A DNA stretch of 64,000 nt, from the NCBI GenBank assembly GCA_009602735.1, contig WELA01007307.1, positions 312,074 through 376,073 of the forward strand, given 5' to 3'. The notes below the pieces were generated by a model that saw only the letters and a program-made list of their open reading frames with translations, did not search any database and had not been told where the DNA came from. Source of the DNA: Mesotaenium endlicherianum. Its lineage: Eukaryota; Streptophyta; Zygnematophyceae; Zygnematales; Mesotaeniaceae. Shown here in pieces: positions 21,079-33,460 of this stretch (positions are counted from its first letter, which is position 1; every line of letters begins with the position of its first letter). Both the position numbers and the translations under genes were made by a program.

Positions 21079-23855
21079 GTAGCAGTAAGAAGTAGGACTA
21101 TAGAGCAAAGGAACTGCAATAGAAACATATATGAAAGACATTGTGCTCCATAAACAGTTCAGCTTCATGTGTGCAAAGTTGTCAATTCTGCGATATTTTG
21201 CAACTAATTTATTTTTAATCTTTTTAATTTATTATTTTGTATATGAATATTTTTTTGTAAGTAAAGTAAGACTTTACTTTCAAGCTCCACTTTACAGATT
21301 ACTATGTGCATGTGTAAAGAATAAATTATGTATTATTAACTGTGATGCTTTGGTGCATGAGGCACTAAAAAGTACGAAAAATACCCGGACCCCACATGGT
21401 CCACTAAATACAGAGTGTGCCTCCACGAAGCTACTGATTAGAATGAAGTGAAATCTGTTTCATATGATAGGTAAGACACATGCCTACCCCAGATTAAATC
21501 AACAACTACTGGTTCAAATCCAAATTCATAGTGTGTGAAGGTAAAATTGGCCCTATTTGCTCGTTTCTTGTTACCGTACACACCTTGTTCGGGAGGTACA
21601 CCTAATCTTTCGGAAAATTGCGGGCCACATGGCCAGTGCAATACTTTGTGATGTAAGCTCTCTAATAGTCTATCACACATAGTCATAGCTTCAGTGGTTA
21701 TTTCAATATAGTGTGACTTAGGGGGTGCATTATTGAACCATATATGGTCTTTTCCTTGGGAGACCTAGTGTTAAGGTGATTACAGATCATCTAGCTCTGA
21801 CTCACTTTCAGAAGAAGTCCAAGCTGTCAAAGAGGGAGAACCCCTGAAGCCAGATGCTGGAGCAATTTCAAGTCCAGATCGACTACAAACCAGGGAAGTT
21901 GAATCCTGCTGATGCACTCTCTAGAAGACCTGACTTGCAAGAAAGGAACTTTAGTCAGCCTGCTGTAGATAAAGTCCTGTGTGCACTCACTTCACTAAAG
22001 GTGAAAAAGTCCTTCTTTGAACAACTTAGGAAAGCCTACCTTTTTGACCCAACATTTGAGCCCAGCCCCACTACTGGTGTGTGTCGTGCTACTGCACTCG
22101 GGTATAACCTTAAGGGAGGAGTCTGGGTGACTGAAACCACTTCAGGCAGGCTGAAGCTGGTCATTCCTAATAACTTGGAATAAGGTCCCTCTTACTGAGT
22201 CAAGCACATGACAGTTTACTGGGTGGACATTTGGGGCAGGCCAAAATTGTTGGCAAAACATTATCATTGGGAGGGATAACCTCGGGAGGTCTTGAAACAC
22301 GTTAAGTCCTGTGACCAGTGCCCAAGGAATATGTCTAGGCACACACCACCGGGGGGCCTCTTACAACCGCTGCCCATCCTTGCTGGCCGCTGGGAAACAA
22401 TATCCATGGAGTGGGTGGTAACACTACCAAGAACCGCCAATGGGCATGATTCGATACTGGTAGTAGTGGATAAACTGACAAAAATGGTCATCTTCATCCC
22501 CACAACTGTCAAAGTAACTGCACTCGAAACAGCGAGACAATTCTACAACCATGTAGTATGCCAACACCCCTTTAATATCATCTCTGACAGAGACTCAAAA
22601 CTTACCTTTAAGTTCTGGAGAGCTTTAAATGGGTTAATGGGAGTCAAGCAGCTGCTCAGCCCAGCAAACCACCCTCAGTTTGATGGGCAGACTGAGAGAA
22701 CTAACCGCGTTTTGCAAGAGGTACTGAGAGCCTATATTAACCGAAAAACAAGATAATTGGGATGACCTGTTACCTCAAAACCAGTTTGCGATCAACAGTG
22801 CGGTGCACGCGTCAACGAGCAAGGCTCCTTTTGAACTGAGCCTGGGTAGAGTCCCTAAGTCTCCTTTAGATGTCCTAGGGGAGTCTTTTACTCACCTTGA
22901 AGGGATTGACAATCCGGTCTCCCTCCAGTTAACCCAGGGATTTGCTGACACCCTGTCAGAAGTCCAACACAACCTGCACAAAGCCCAGGCAAACCAACAA
23001 AAATACGCTAATCAGCCCCGTCGAGAACTGACATTTTCTAAGGGCGATTTGGTCAAACTGCATTCTCTGCACCTGTACCTACCTGGTGTGGTCAAGAAAA
23101 AGCTTGGTCCTTTTTGGGTCGGTCCATATTCGGTGGTGCGCCGTGTCGGTCAGAATGCTTACAAACTGAACATGTCTGCAGAATATAAGGGTCACCCGGT
23201 CTTTAATGTCTCCTTCCTGCAACCAGTCATCAAAGGTGACACACTGTTCACAGGTTGGTGACCTGTCGAACCGGGACCGGTCCCTGCTGTCCGGGATGGT
23301 GACCCTGAGGAAAATGAATCGAGGAGATTTTAGACGCTCGCTCTGTCCGTCGATCATCTAAATATGTCATGAAGTACCTGGTCAGATGGAAGGGTTACGA
23401 CGCCTCTTGGGACACTTGGGATTTTAAAGACCAGCTGACCAATGCCAAAGGGGGCGTTGAAACGGTTCCACCTTCGGGCGGCTGTCACCCCTCCCTAACT
23501 GTCATTTCAGTGGCCATGGACAGGTGACAAGAGGTCCTGTCTCCATATAAGTCGGAGGGGAATGTGACAGTTAGTGACAGATAGTGACACTTGTGACAGG
23601 CAGCCCACCTTTCTAATTAAGTTGGAGGGAATGTGTTCCGTTTGGGATCAGCCAGGCAAATTTTATAACCATTCTACACACTCAACCTGCGCTCATACTC
23701 AATTTTTTTCTCTAACTCAATTCTTTCTCATACTCACTCACACAAGGTACTACATACTAGGGACTCTCTCTATCACGTTCTTCTTAACTACGGGCACTTA
23801 GTAGCGGCAAAGTATCATGACTTCACTCATTGCATTGTGTTTATGATTGAGCAGG

Positions 23856-25436
23856 ATGACCCAGAAGTCAGAACTTAAGAGGAAGAGAAGAGCGGAAGAG
23901 GCACATGCAGAACACTTGCAATTCCGTGGCAACATCAAATCATCCTCCATCTCCGCTCGGGAATCACAACGACTCCAACAACAGCTGGAGGCACAGAAGA
24001 AGAAGGAGGAGGAGGAACAGGCCAGACTGAGGCAGGAAACACTGGACCAAAAAGCTGCAGAGGAGGCCAAGAAAGCAGAGGAGGAGAGGCAAGCTGAGGA
24101 GAAGCGGAAGCAGCAGGCTGAAGAAGAGGAACAGAGGAGAATCAGCAGCTATCGCTACACAGTGCTGGGCAAGGGCTTTGATCTACTGGAGGAGGCCTTC
24201 AAGTATGCCCAGAGAAGTCGCAGTGAGTCGCAGAAGGAAATTCTCCAGAGGGAAGGGGAGACATCCGAAGACTTTGACAAGTATATAGAGGTCAGCACGG
24301 GGCTCCTCCTCTACCATTATTATGCCAGGATGGTAGGATATACGGTCAGAGAGGCCAAGGCAATGGCCCAAGTGAATGAGGCAGGAGGTGTATCGATCCC
24401 AGGTATCTGGGGGATGGATTGGGTCATCAAGATGATCCCCATGGACGCGGAGAGCTTTAAGGACTCTACACCCCATAACAGGTTCAAGGCCATGTATAAT
24501 GAGGTGGAGAGGAGAAGCTGGGAGTTCTTGGCCAGGAAAACCAGTCAGCTAGACTTTGCAGGGCACTGGTACCCGTGCACTCTCAAAAGGACAGACCCTG
24601 CCTTCTTCCAGAAGCCCACCGATTGGCGGTGGATGACCATCAACATGAGGGACCAGCAGAATGACAAGGCAAAGGATGAGGATTTTCGAACAGACCTACA
24701 GGGGAACAAACTGTTGCCCCCTCACATAGCAGCTTGGGACCCAAGACTGGATGGAGTAAGAGACTGCATGAGCCAAAAAATGCAGGAGGACAGGAGCAGG
24801 GCCCGTGAGTCATTCTCTAAAGGGAAGCATGCTTATGCCAGATGGGCCAGCAAACAGGGAGAAAAGGACCTATATGCGGTCCGCATTCAACAGCCTCTAC
24901 CAGCACCCAAAAGGGGAAGGTCAGTGGGGTACTCTTTTTCTCGGGAAGAGCTAGAGCAGCTGACAGAAGAGACCCTAGCGGTCTCACAGGAACCAGGGGA
25001 AGGAGAGGAGGAGGAGTCAGAGGAAGAAGAAGAGGAAGGCAAGGACGAGGACACTAGCCCCGCTGTGATCCTGACACTGCCACATCCCCTGTAAGGGAGA
25101 AGATTGGGATGGCCTTGCAACAACTCGCTGAAGAGCAGGATATCACTTGGCTAGGAACTGCCAGAGGACAGAGCCCATCTGCAGGCACGGAGACCCAGTC
25201 AGACAGGGCATACAGGAGGGCTGCTAGAGAGATAGCTAGAGGCCTGCCAGCATCTCCCTTGCAGAGAGGGCATGTGCCCTTGGCTCATGTCATGCAACAT
25301 TCTTCTGGGATGCCTGTATATGTACCTGTCAGTTTGAGGGCTGCCCAGGTGAAGGCTGCCTCCTTCAGTTTCAGACTGTGCAGGAGGAAACAACCCAGTT
25401 ACTGCGTTCTCCGCGGGGCCCCTACGCGGATCCCCT
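23856..25436 (+). pseudogene. Extra ORF (ORF3, type II) of A2, frameshifted near the C-terminus
   Basis: Starts MTQKSELKRKRR at 23856 and stays open to 25094. It follows the layout of type I: charged coiled-coil N-terminus, core with YRYTV, MVGYT, YNEVERRSWE, PTDWRWMT, LPPHIAAWDPRL and FSKGKHA, then an acidic stretch. A one-base loss near 25075 (compare A3 at about 62412) shifts the frame; the conserved tail (RGHVPLAHV, GMPVYV) continues at 25109 and shifts again near 25350. Type II shares roughly 40-50% of core residues with type I by eye. Confidence 0.85.
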
Positions 25437-25562
25437 AGGCTTTAAGAGACCCCAAAACAAGAGGAGGTCTGGCTCCCCTGAGTATAGGTACCCAAGAACA
25501 TCTCCCTCCCAATGGCAGTAGGCTGGGATCGGAAGGGACAAGCACGCTGTTACAAGTGTTAG

Positions 25563-25597
25563 TGTTGTCGAGGCGACAACATGTTAAGTTGGAGGGA
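25563..25597 (+). other. Conserved hairpin and polypurine tract (A2)
   Basis: TGTTGTCG-AGG-CGACAACA at 25563-25581, then AAGTTGGAGGGA directly before the 3' LTR. Confidence 0.75.
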
Positions 25598-25598
25598 T

Positions 25599-26316
25599 TG
25601 TAATGAATCAGTATATTGGTTGGTATAATATTCAGTTACATATAATAGTTAAACAAGTTCAGCCTGCTGAACTTTAGTGAATATTGAGTCTGCTGGAATT
25701 TATAAAATAATCAGTTTAATGACTTAGCCGGGGGCAGCAGGCTGAAGTCAACTGAGGTCAGCTTGCTGACACATTCTTTGATTGCCAGCTGACTTCCGTA
25801 CTCGGTAGCAGCGAACTGCCTAGATATGCATCTAAGTGTGGTGTGCTAGAGGAATGGCCAAATGACATCCTTAGGATGGATGGCGATTCGGGATGATGGG
25901 AGATGGGGGTGGATTTGGTCAATCGAGGTCCTACCGACGTGGTTAACTCCCGAGTAGGCGGTGCCATCGCACTGGCCGTTGAACAGTAAACTCATTCCAT
26001 GTACATATGCTATGATTGCTCTCAAGTTTGGCGATCGAAAACGAGGCCAACTCTCTTGTACTGCTTACTGAGAGACATCTGAATCCAAGACGAGAGTCCA
26101 TTGATACACACTGTCTCCTAGCCTTGCTTATGTGTGAGTTTACTGATTGCATTATTGATGCTAGTTTACTTCCATTTGACTTACGAGCATTGTCCACTGC
26201 TAGTGTGTTATCTTTTGCTGTTTAATCAATTAACAGAAAATACCATATAGATTACTTGTTGATATAAAGATGTTCATTAATTAATAATCGCCTTTTTAAT
26301 AAGTCGATTCTTTTCA
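25599..26316 (+). repeat. 3' LTR of A2
   Basis: 718 bp, TGTAATGAATCA to GATTCTTTTCA. The flank AATTC at 26317 is the putative, mutated target duplication. Confidence 0.9.
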
Positions 26317-26321
26317 AATTC

Positions 26322-27540
26322 TTATCTTGCAATACAAGACCCCTCGTACAAGTGGTTGCGTGTGGGTAGAACAGCATTGACGCCCATGCAATGCATGCAC
26401 ACTGAATGTGATGCAATGTGTACAAGTTTGCATGTTGAAGGCCCCCCTCACGACAAAGTTCTGAGAGCGAGTTCGATCCGCTCCCTCCGGTCGACCTACG
26501 AATAGAAAACGTCCGACCAATTCCGGGCGCTTATGCAGTGCCCTTTTCGTGCATGGAGTACTATATAACACTCATTTGAAAGCATTTGAAAGTAATTCTC
26601 TCTAGGCTTGGCACGACTTTGTATTGATGATCACGAGGTTTACGACCTATTTGTGGTAGTTTGATGCTTCATCGTGTCTGAAAGGGTGGTAATGTCACAT
26701 TATAGCAAATATGTTCAGATATACGTCAATGACGACCGAATTGGGTAGTAAAATTGAGTAAAATTGTTGTTTTTCCCTTTTGTTTTTACTCTCACAGCGT
26801 TGGGCATGTGCTCGGGAGCCAGCGTGGCGTGAACTGCACGCGTGAGGCCACCTACGACGTTCTCTCGTTGCTAAGTGCTTCCCGTAATGGGGGGTCTCGA
26901 GGGGCAAAAGCCGACTAGAATCGACAGTTAACATGTTGCGCAAGATACCAGGATGTACCGTAACCGACTCAGCCCAGTTGGCGTCGCTTCTATATTTGAC
27001 TTGCGTGAGGGACTTCGAAAGGCAGTCCAAGGCAGTCCAAGGCAGTCCAAGTTGGTCCAGAGCCCAGACCAGTTCAGACTTCAAGGTGGTCCGTGCAGGT
27101 CCGTGGTGGTCTCAGGTTCTAGAGCAGTTTTTTCAGAGTCCAAATAAAATGGACGTCAATTTGCAGATCCGATGTTGACCAGGAATTGAGGTTGAGTCAG
27201 GTCAGATCAGGTCCACCTTATAAGTCCTCTCGAAATGATTCGAGCTTTTGTTCGAGCTGGTTCGGTCGAGCAGGTATCAGTTCTATTTAATTTTTGCTGT
27301 AGCCCACCTGTATCCACCAGGTCTGACCAGTTTTAACGAGAAACATGGAAGTATGAGCGAACTGAAGGCGACGCGTATTAACTACTTTCTAAGAGATGTC
27401 AAGGTCTCGGTGTTTTCATGGCGAGCCATAGACCGAGGACTATGTAGCAAAGCTTGCTGAATATTCATCAGATGTTATTGTGCAGCATGTATGCGCACGA
27501 GGTGTCGCACCTTGCAGAAGGCCTTTCTGCTGTATGAACT
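26322..27540. other. Intergenic region upstream of the exostosin gene
   Basis: About 1.2 kb of host sequence. Before insertion of A1 and A2 it formed, with 15182-15367, a divergent intergenic region between SOD (minus) and the exostosin gene (plus). A TATA-like CTATATAAC lies near 26563-26571 and a 10-bp triplet repeat at 27021-27050. No gene recognised. Confidence 0.5.
27021..27050. repeat. Three perfect 10-bp tandem repeats
   Basis: GGCAGTCCAA three times in a row, followed by a degenerate GTTGGTCCAG unit. Simple repeat in the region upstream of the exostosin gene. Confidence 0.9.
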
Positions 27541-30500
27541 ATGGCACGAGTTGCTTTCAGATTCTTTGGTATTACAGCATTATTAGTTGCAGTCATTGTG
27601 CTGGGAGGTTGGCAAGGTTGGCTTTTCCAGCCTTGGAATCTTCCTTCTTACGCTTTAAACCCCCCTTTTCAAGAAAGGGATGGCCCATTCTCATTGGCTA
27701 AGGCAAGTCGCGCGTACAATACTCGAGCAAAGAGGGTAAGAGTTACCTGGCCGACGTCAAATATATATAGTAGCAAGTGCGTGCCTGGCTGCTGGGACCA
27801 TGGAACATGTAATGAGGAGCTGGGGAGATGTGATTGCTCGTCAGGGTATACTGGTCCAGATTGCAGCCGGCTGGCCATGCCCAGCTGCCACCTTTCAGAG
27901 GCCTATTACACCCCCTGCCATTTGCCTAGCTCCTGCGCTTGCACATTAGAATGCCAGCTTTGGGGGCTTGAAACTGGTCTCGCTTGCTTTGATTATAAAC
28001 AGCAAGGGAACCAACAGAGTCACATAGATGAAATGCAGAAACAAGAGTTGTCAGAAGGTGTAGGAGAACCATCAGTAGAATTTGGTCCTCTGCAAAAGCG
28101 CCTTCGTACGGAAAGAGGTGTACAGATAGAGGGAAAGGGGGATGTGGTGGCAGGTCAACTTGACGTAGAAATGGTTTTCAGGTCTCCCCAGGTACTGCTT
28201 GTGACGGACGGCAGAGGCCTTGAGCTGGAGCCCAGGCAGCCTCTCGGGAACGCAAGTACAATTGACTGGGCGATAGCCCCTGCCAGGTGTCCGCTGAATT
28301 GCTCCGGCCACGGAGTCTGCGATAAAACCAGCAACACGTGCCAGTGAGTGCACTTTACCTCAGGTTCGTCGCGTGCTTCATTGATCTGTTCTCAGGCTTA
28401 GCGTCAGCAAATTCAGCTGTTTTGGTAGAGACCAACCCAACCCAATCTTAAACGTGCCACTAAATGCACCGCCTGAACACACACTGACAGTGACACGCCT
28501 GTAGCGTCTTTTGGCAGCATGCCCCTTGGCAGCCTCTGTGATCTTTGACAGCTGGCTTTTGGGGAATTGTTTGGCTGATAGTAGCAAAGGCAGAATTTCT
28601 TGCAATTAAGTGGACCATTGAGTAGTTATGTAGGCTTAGATTAGCAGGCAGCTGGCTTCAAGGAGGCCGGGTGGGTATCTCATTCTTCCCCAGACTGACA
28701 GGCTGCAAGCTATTAGCTGCGCAGAGAGTGGTGCTCTGCACGTTGATTTGGACCAGGGCTGGGCCCCTCCCTCTCTCCACTCCCTCTCCTTCTCGTGCGT
28801 TTGCATCTTGTGCTGCAAAGGGAGGAGGGTTGTGGATTCTGGTCAAAAATTGTCCAACTTTCATGTTACTGCAAAGTTTTGAGCTTGCAGTTGTTGGCAT
28901 GGAGGAAAGGCAGCCATGCAGAGAGAGCGGTGACACTCACTCAAATCAGGAAGGGCGCAGCTTCCTTTCCTCTTGCATGTAGGCTCCCCCACTGTTCCAA
29001 CGGGGCCGGCCTTCCATTGTGTGTCCTCTCTCAGACAACTCCCCAGGCATGAACGGCCTCGTAGAGCACCAAAGCAAAGGTGGACTCAATGGCACAGTGC
29101 CACCCACGCAAGCTTCTCTCTTTCGGCTTGTCATGGATGGTCCTGGGTGGGCACCGGCAGATGTGCAGGCCTGTTTGCTGGCGACGGCTGCGAGCAGCCG
29201 GTGGTGGGGCTCCCCTTTGCCTGCTACAGCAATTGCAGTGGCAACGGCGCATGCATTGATGGCGTGTGTGTCTGCACCAGGCCCTTCTTTGGTGCTGACT
29301 GCTCGCTCTTCCTCCCCCCCGAGTTGTCTTCCACAGCCAAGTATGGCACTCTCTTCACCCCCTGCGCTTCAAAGTTTGCAGCGCTGCTAGTAGTATGAGG
29401 GGACTGTAACACGCCTGTCCTACAGCAGGAGGAGGGGGAGGGGGCTTCTTGCCACTTAGCGTGTTCTTACGCGTCATCTGAGCCCCCTCGTAATGGCTGG
29501 CTGACCAGGGTGCTTCCCAGGAGGCCCTACCTGTGGTCCGATGCTGTGCCAGCTGTCCTTCCTGGAGAGCACGTGCGACCCAGGCTGTACGTGTATGATC
29601 TGCCCCCCCACATGATGACGTGGGAGAGGACGCAGGGGGATGCGCTGGACTGGCAGGAGCCGCTGCTCTTCTTCGAGAGGGCCCTCAACAGCGAGTACCG
29701 CACTGTGGACGGCGACTCAGCTGACTTCTTTGTGCTGCCCGTCGTCATCCGGTCAGTCACTTCACATGCCGGCCCCCCCCTCAAGACACGTACTCTATTC
29801 CTCTTCCCACTACTTCTCAGGTAAGGTCAAATCGTGCCATTGTTGTTGCTTCTCTTGTGCGGCAGTATGCAGGCCAAAGGGGCTTTGCTATATCCAGCCC
29901 ATCTGCTCACTCCTGGGTTCAAACAGGGGGTCTTCTTTACGATCTAGCCGAAGGCAGTCAAAGGGGTATTCTCGTCAATGCAGCACCCCACGCGTGGTAT
30001 ACATGTACTTCGAGAAATGCCCTGACAGTTTTGTTCCTCTTGTTTCTGTTGCAGAAAGCGCGTCCCTAAAGCTCTATTTATCGCCGATGTGGTCGCCTAT
30101 GTGAACACCACCTGGCCTTACTGGAAGCGCTCGAGCGGATCTGACCACATCTTTGTGACCAACGACGACTGGGGTAACTGTGAGGTGGACAATTGGGGCT
30201 TTGGGGAGCAGCGCTTCTTGGCAGCCGCCATCACGCTCACGCTGTGGGGCTACCGCAAGAATATGCGCATGGAGGACACGCACCCCTGCTTCGTGGCCGG
30301 CAAGGACATCGCCATCCCCCCCAACATGCCCCCAACGCTCTATCCCATGGCCCCCTACTGGGCCTCAAGCAACACAGGCGCAGGCAGGCCGTCTTCAGGA
30401 ACTGCTCCCGGGAGTGGAGGGGCTCCAGGGCCGTCGCCAGGTGGCCGTGTTGGGCCAGATGTGCAGCCGGCAAATTTGACGGCAGGGGTGAGGGGGGAGT

Positions 30501-31431
30501 CTGAGGAGCGCACTATTTTGCTCTACTTCAAGGGCTTTCCGGGCTACCCAAAGGAGGGCAGATTTCAAGACACGGGCTTCCTTAAAAGCTTTGGTGTACG
30601 GCAGCAGATGTTTGACCTGTATGCTGGTCGCGAGAATGCGACGAGCATTCGGGTGGTGCAGCTGGCAGAGGGGGGCTTTTTGGCGGACATGGCACGCTCC
30701 ATCTTCTGCCTGGCGCCGGCGGGCTTTGGGTGGGGCATGCGCACCACGCAGGCGCTGCAGATGGGCTGCATCCCCGTCATCATCCAGGTGCAATGCCGTG
30801 TGCTTTTGCATTTCCCACATGGCTGACCTCGTGCATTGTACTGCCAGCTTGCAGCAGCAGACAACTGTAGTGAGTGGAGGCGCGCAGTTAACATGCGAGT
30901 GGAATTGACACTTGGTAGGTGATATAGCAAGACCCAGAGATATACTATCGCCATCCTTCTGTACGTCGTATGTAGCTACAACCTCATGCTTCAGATATGC
31001 TATGTCGTTTATTAGCTCATAGTCAGTTATCTGATGCCCAAGAAAGGGTGGGCTGCCCCGTCTCACCCCCCGTGCATGTGTGAAGTCTTTATCGGGGTTG
31101 GCAGCCAAATGTGACACAGCCCTTTGAGGGCGAGCTGCTGGACTGGAGTAAGTTCTCCGTGAAGCTGGAGATGGATGACATTCCCCGGTTAGAGCAGATT
31201 CTGCGGGCCTTTTCGGCCGAAGACATTGAGAGGAAGAGGGCTGCCATGAGGAAGGTATGGATGCGCTTTGTGTGGACCAGCCCGTCCTACAATCCCCTCC
31301 ATCTTCAGCCTGAACTTCTGCAGACCTCTGATGTGCGCAAGTTGGCGCAAGGAGACGCGTTCCAGTCTGTGATGGAAATCCTGCGACTGAGGTTGCTGCT
31401 GAAGGAGAAGTACATGGGTGGCAGCCCCTGA
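27541..31431 (+). CDS. EGF-domain exostosin-family (GT47) glycosyltransferase, 5 exons
   Basis: Putative Golgi type II membrane glycosyltransferase; exostosin-family enzymes add sugars to polysaccharides or glycoproteins, but the substrate here is unknown. Exons: 27541-28343; 29161 to about 29330-29395; about 29490-29751; 30055-30787; 31105-31431. GT-AG junctions with matching phase support the 1/2, 3/4 and 4/5 joins; the 2/3 join is unresolved. Exon 1: signal anchor at about residues 7-28, an EGF-like module (residues 80-110), a Cys-rich stretch, and a second EGF module completed across intron 1 (CSGHGVC...). Exon 2: a third EGF module (CSGNGAC...CVC, GADCS). Exons 3-5: exostosin domain with RLYVYDLPP, ADFFVLPV, DHIFVTNDDWG, HPCFVAGKD, LLYFKGFPG, and SIFCLAPAGFGWGMR followed by MGCIPVII. 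A Gly/Pro-rich insert lies in exon 4. No break seen in the supported exons. Confidence 0.85.
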
Positions 31432-33460
31432 GGAGAGGATAGATGAGCCACTCAGCTGGCCCACTACCCTGCCAATCTATCTTCCTTTGCTACATCTGTC
31501 TGCTATGGGGCTGATTGAGATGTGCTGAATGCCTGCTGATTGGCAACTACTCCATCTTTGCCAGAACGAAGATTTCTTGTAGTGAGCACAACATGCATAT
31601 TGCAAAATTGCCTTCATATAGCTTTCACCCCAGCACTCGTTTTTGAGCAATTGTCAGGGCATAGACTTGTGTAGGCACTACAGAGACAAGCCTGATTGTA
31701 AATTGTCATCTGGGTTCTGGTGAGACGTGCAAATATTATACATTTGCTGACTTAAACCTGTTCTCTTATTCTTTTATTGCTATAGAATACTGGTGCATGT
31801 TGACAATGGTGACTGATGTTTAACAATTTTTTAACGCGTATAGAAGAACTGGTAATTTAGCTCATTTCGTCTCACTGACTAATTGTAGTGTATCACACTT
31901 TGGCTCTATGTGCTCCTACATGAGCATGTCCATAACCTCGATAGAGAATGTTGCTGAGTCTTCTATCGTTCACACAAGCCCTCTATTTGTCATATGAGCC
32001 CCATCTAACCTTGCGGGCTGTATGAGATCAATATAAAGGTGACCTCACCGCCCTGAGTAGGAAAGTACGATATTGCTCATCACATACTCGATGTTAATAT
32101 TAAAGACAGACATAGATGGCAAGATCGTCAAATTAAACATTGAACATGCAAAACCCCAAATTGCATTTATCATCTCACTTATTGTTGAAACTCTACAAGA
32201 GTCAGTGTTCAGCTGCTGCCTTAAATAAGCAGGGGGGTACTGATCTGGAAATTTAAAAGGATTCTTATTTAACCTTAAGAGAACCTCTAGTAACTAATGC
32301 CGTCCTTAACTCTACCATATCAATACAAATATCAAGCTTCGCACATAACAGCTCCCTTGGTTGCTTCGAGGTCTTTGAAAGCTTGAATACAAGAAACATC
32401 AACGTAACCCAGCCTTGGACTCTTGCTGACAATGATCTGAAAGTTCATGATTTATCAAAACCATGTCCTGCAGGACTCAAATCAAGAGGTACCTATAGAT
32501 GCAAATTTGTTGTGTGTTCCAGCTGCATCCAGAATACAATAATGTTACCAGTTCGTGGGTTTCTTGTGAGGTCAATAGTATGACCACATCATATACGAAG
32601 ATAGTCAGCAAACAACTTATCTTGATGTTTCTGAAGTAAAACTTTCTCAAATGACATCTCTACATTAAGCATACAGGATTTTTTACACGAAGCAGGAGAT
32701 AGACAACCCCCATTACAAGAACAGTTCCTACATTCAGCCCTACTTTACCAGGTAAGTCCAGAGTCGTCTTTACATAGACACCGCTCTCCATATGGAGACC
32801 AATAAGTATGTCAATTTAAAGACAACCTTTCTCCTTCCGTATGACCCTGCCTTCTATACTCTTATCCTCACTACTTCCCGGACCAGTGATCTCACCCAAA
32901 CAACCAGTAGCTACCTGCATCGAAGGACAAAGAAATGAACATCAAATTAGAACCAAAGCCTCGCCATGACGTGCACAACATCGTTACAAAGGGTAGATTA
33001 ACAGATTATGTCAGTTCTATACAGTAAACAAGCATGAGCACGCACAGCAACAAGCACCTTCAATCCAAGAAGTAACGATTCCATATTCACGATTTTGGCA
33101 TTGACCTATCACAAAAAAGGTCAAATTTCAATCTGCAAGCAGATTCATGAGGTGCGGGAAATCGAGTACCTTATTCAAAGCGCAGATGAGTGGAAGCCTC
33201 ATGAAATTGCTTGCCAGCAGCACATCGGCTCATTGTGATCAATATGGGCTAACCCCAACATAGCGATCTACTGAAGCTAGATATAACAGTCAAGGATTCT
33301 ATAGAGAAATGTCAATCTTGTCGCAGATAAAAAGCTGGTCATATGTGCACTTCTCCTGACTATAGTACAAAAAATCCCAGAATCAATTTGCTAATGTACA
33401 ATTGCATGTAGATGCATTGCTCAAGATACCTTCTTCCAATACTCGCGACCCCAGATTTGC
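31432..33460. other. Intergenic, no gene seen
   Basis: About 2 kb between the exostosin stop and the small membrane protein gene. AT-rich. Only short open frames without motifs. It probably includes the 3' UTRs of both convergent genes. Confidence 0.5.

Larger units (their letters stand above)
19664..21770 (+). mobile_element. piggyBac-type DNA transposon, internally deleted
   Basis: 2,107-bp insertion with TTAA on both sides (19660-19663 and 21771-21774); the uninterrupted copy A4 has a single TTAA at this point. The ends are inverted: CACTAGGTATCCCATCGG on the left and, reverse-complemented, CACTAGGTCTCCCAAGG on the right. TTAA duplication with short CACTAG-type ends is the hallmark of piggyBac. 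Palindromic GACCATATATGGTC units lie near both ends. It carries a transposase remnant (19951-21078) lacking the catalytic core, so it is non-autonomous. About 690 bp after the coding remnant is AT-rich and shows no gene. Confidence 0.92.
17574..23490 (+). pseudogene. pol of A2, multiply broken and split by piggyBac
   Basis: Open from the frameshift site through the protease (DGGASHTFI) to about 18398, with an n at 18284 flanked by a 21-bp duplication. Further breaks are a lost base near 18675, TAG at 18900-18902 in place of GAG, a frame break near 18990, and an extra base near 19278. Reverse transcriptase (FLDDIL) and the start of RNase H (TDASDFA) are still legible. The piggyBac element interrupts at 19664-21770. 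Integrase resumes at 21775 with breaks near 22183, 22290 and 22755; the chromodomain remnant near 23300-23470 is frameshifted. Not functional. Confidence 0.9.
15368..26316 (+). mobile_element. Ty3/Gypsy chromovirus A2, degenerate, with piggyBac insertion
   Basis: Family A element of 10,949 bp (8.84 kb without the piggyBac insert). LTRs of 718 bp each are at 15368-16085 and 25599-26316. Flanks AACTC (15363-15367) and AATTC (26317-26321) match at four of five bases, consistent with an old target duplication. Gag and pol carry many stops and frameshifts. The extra ORF is type II, unlike A1 and A4. A 2.1-kb piggyBac-type element sits in the RNase H region. It is older than A1 and A4 by its load of lesions. 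Confidence 0.93.

Noticed and set aside
21508-21520. GGTTCAAATCC resembling a tRNA B box inside the piggyBac element
   Set aside because: No matching A box, acceptor stem or anticodon arm could be folded around it on either strand.
30395-31117. 240-codon minus-strand frame over the exostosin gene
   Set aside because: It overlaps exon 4 and intron 4 of a well-supported gene on the other strand and has no recognisable domain.
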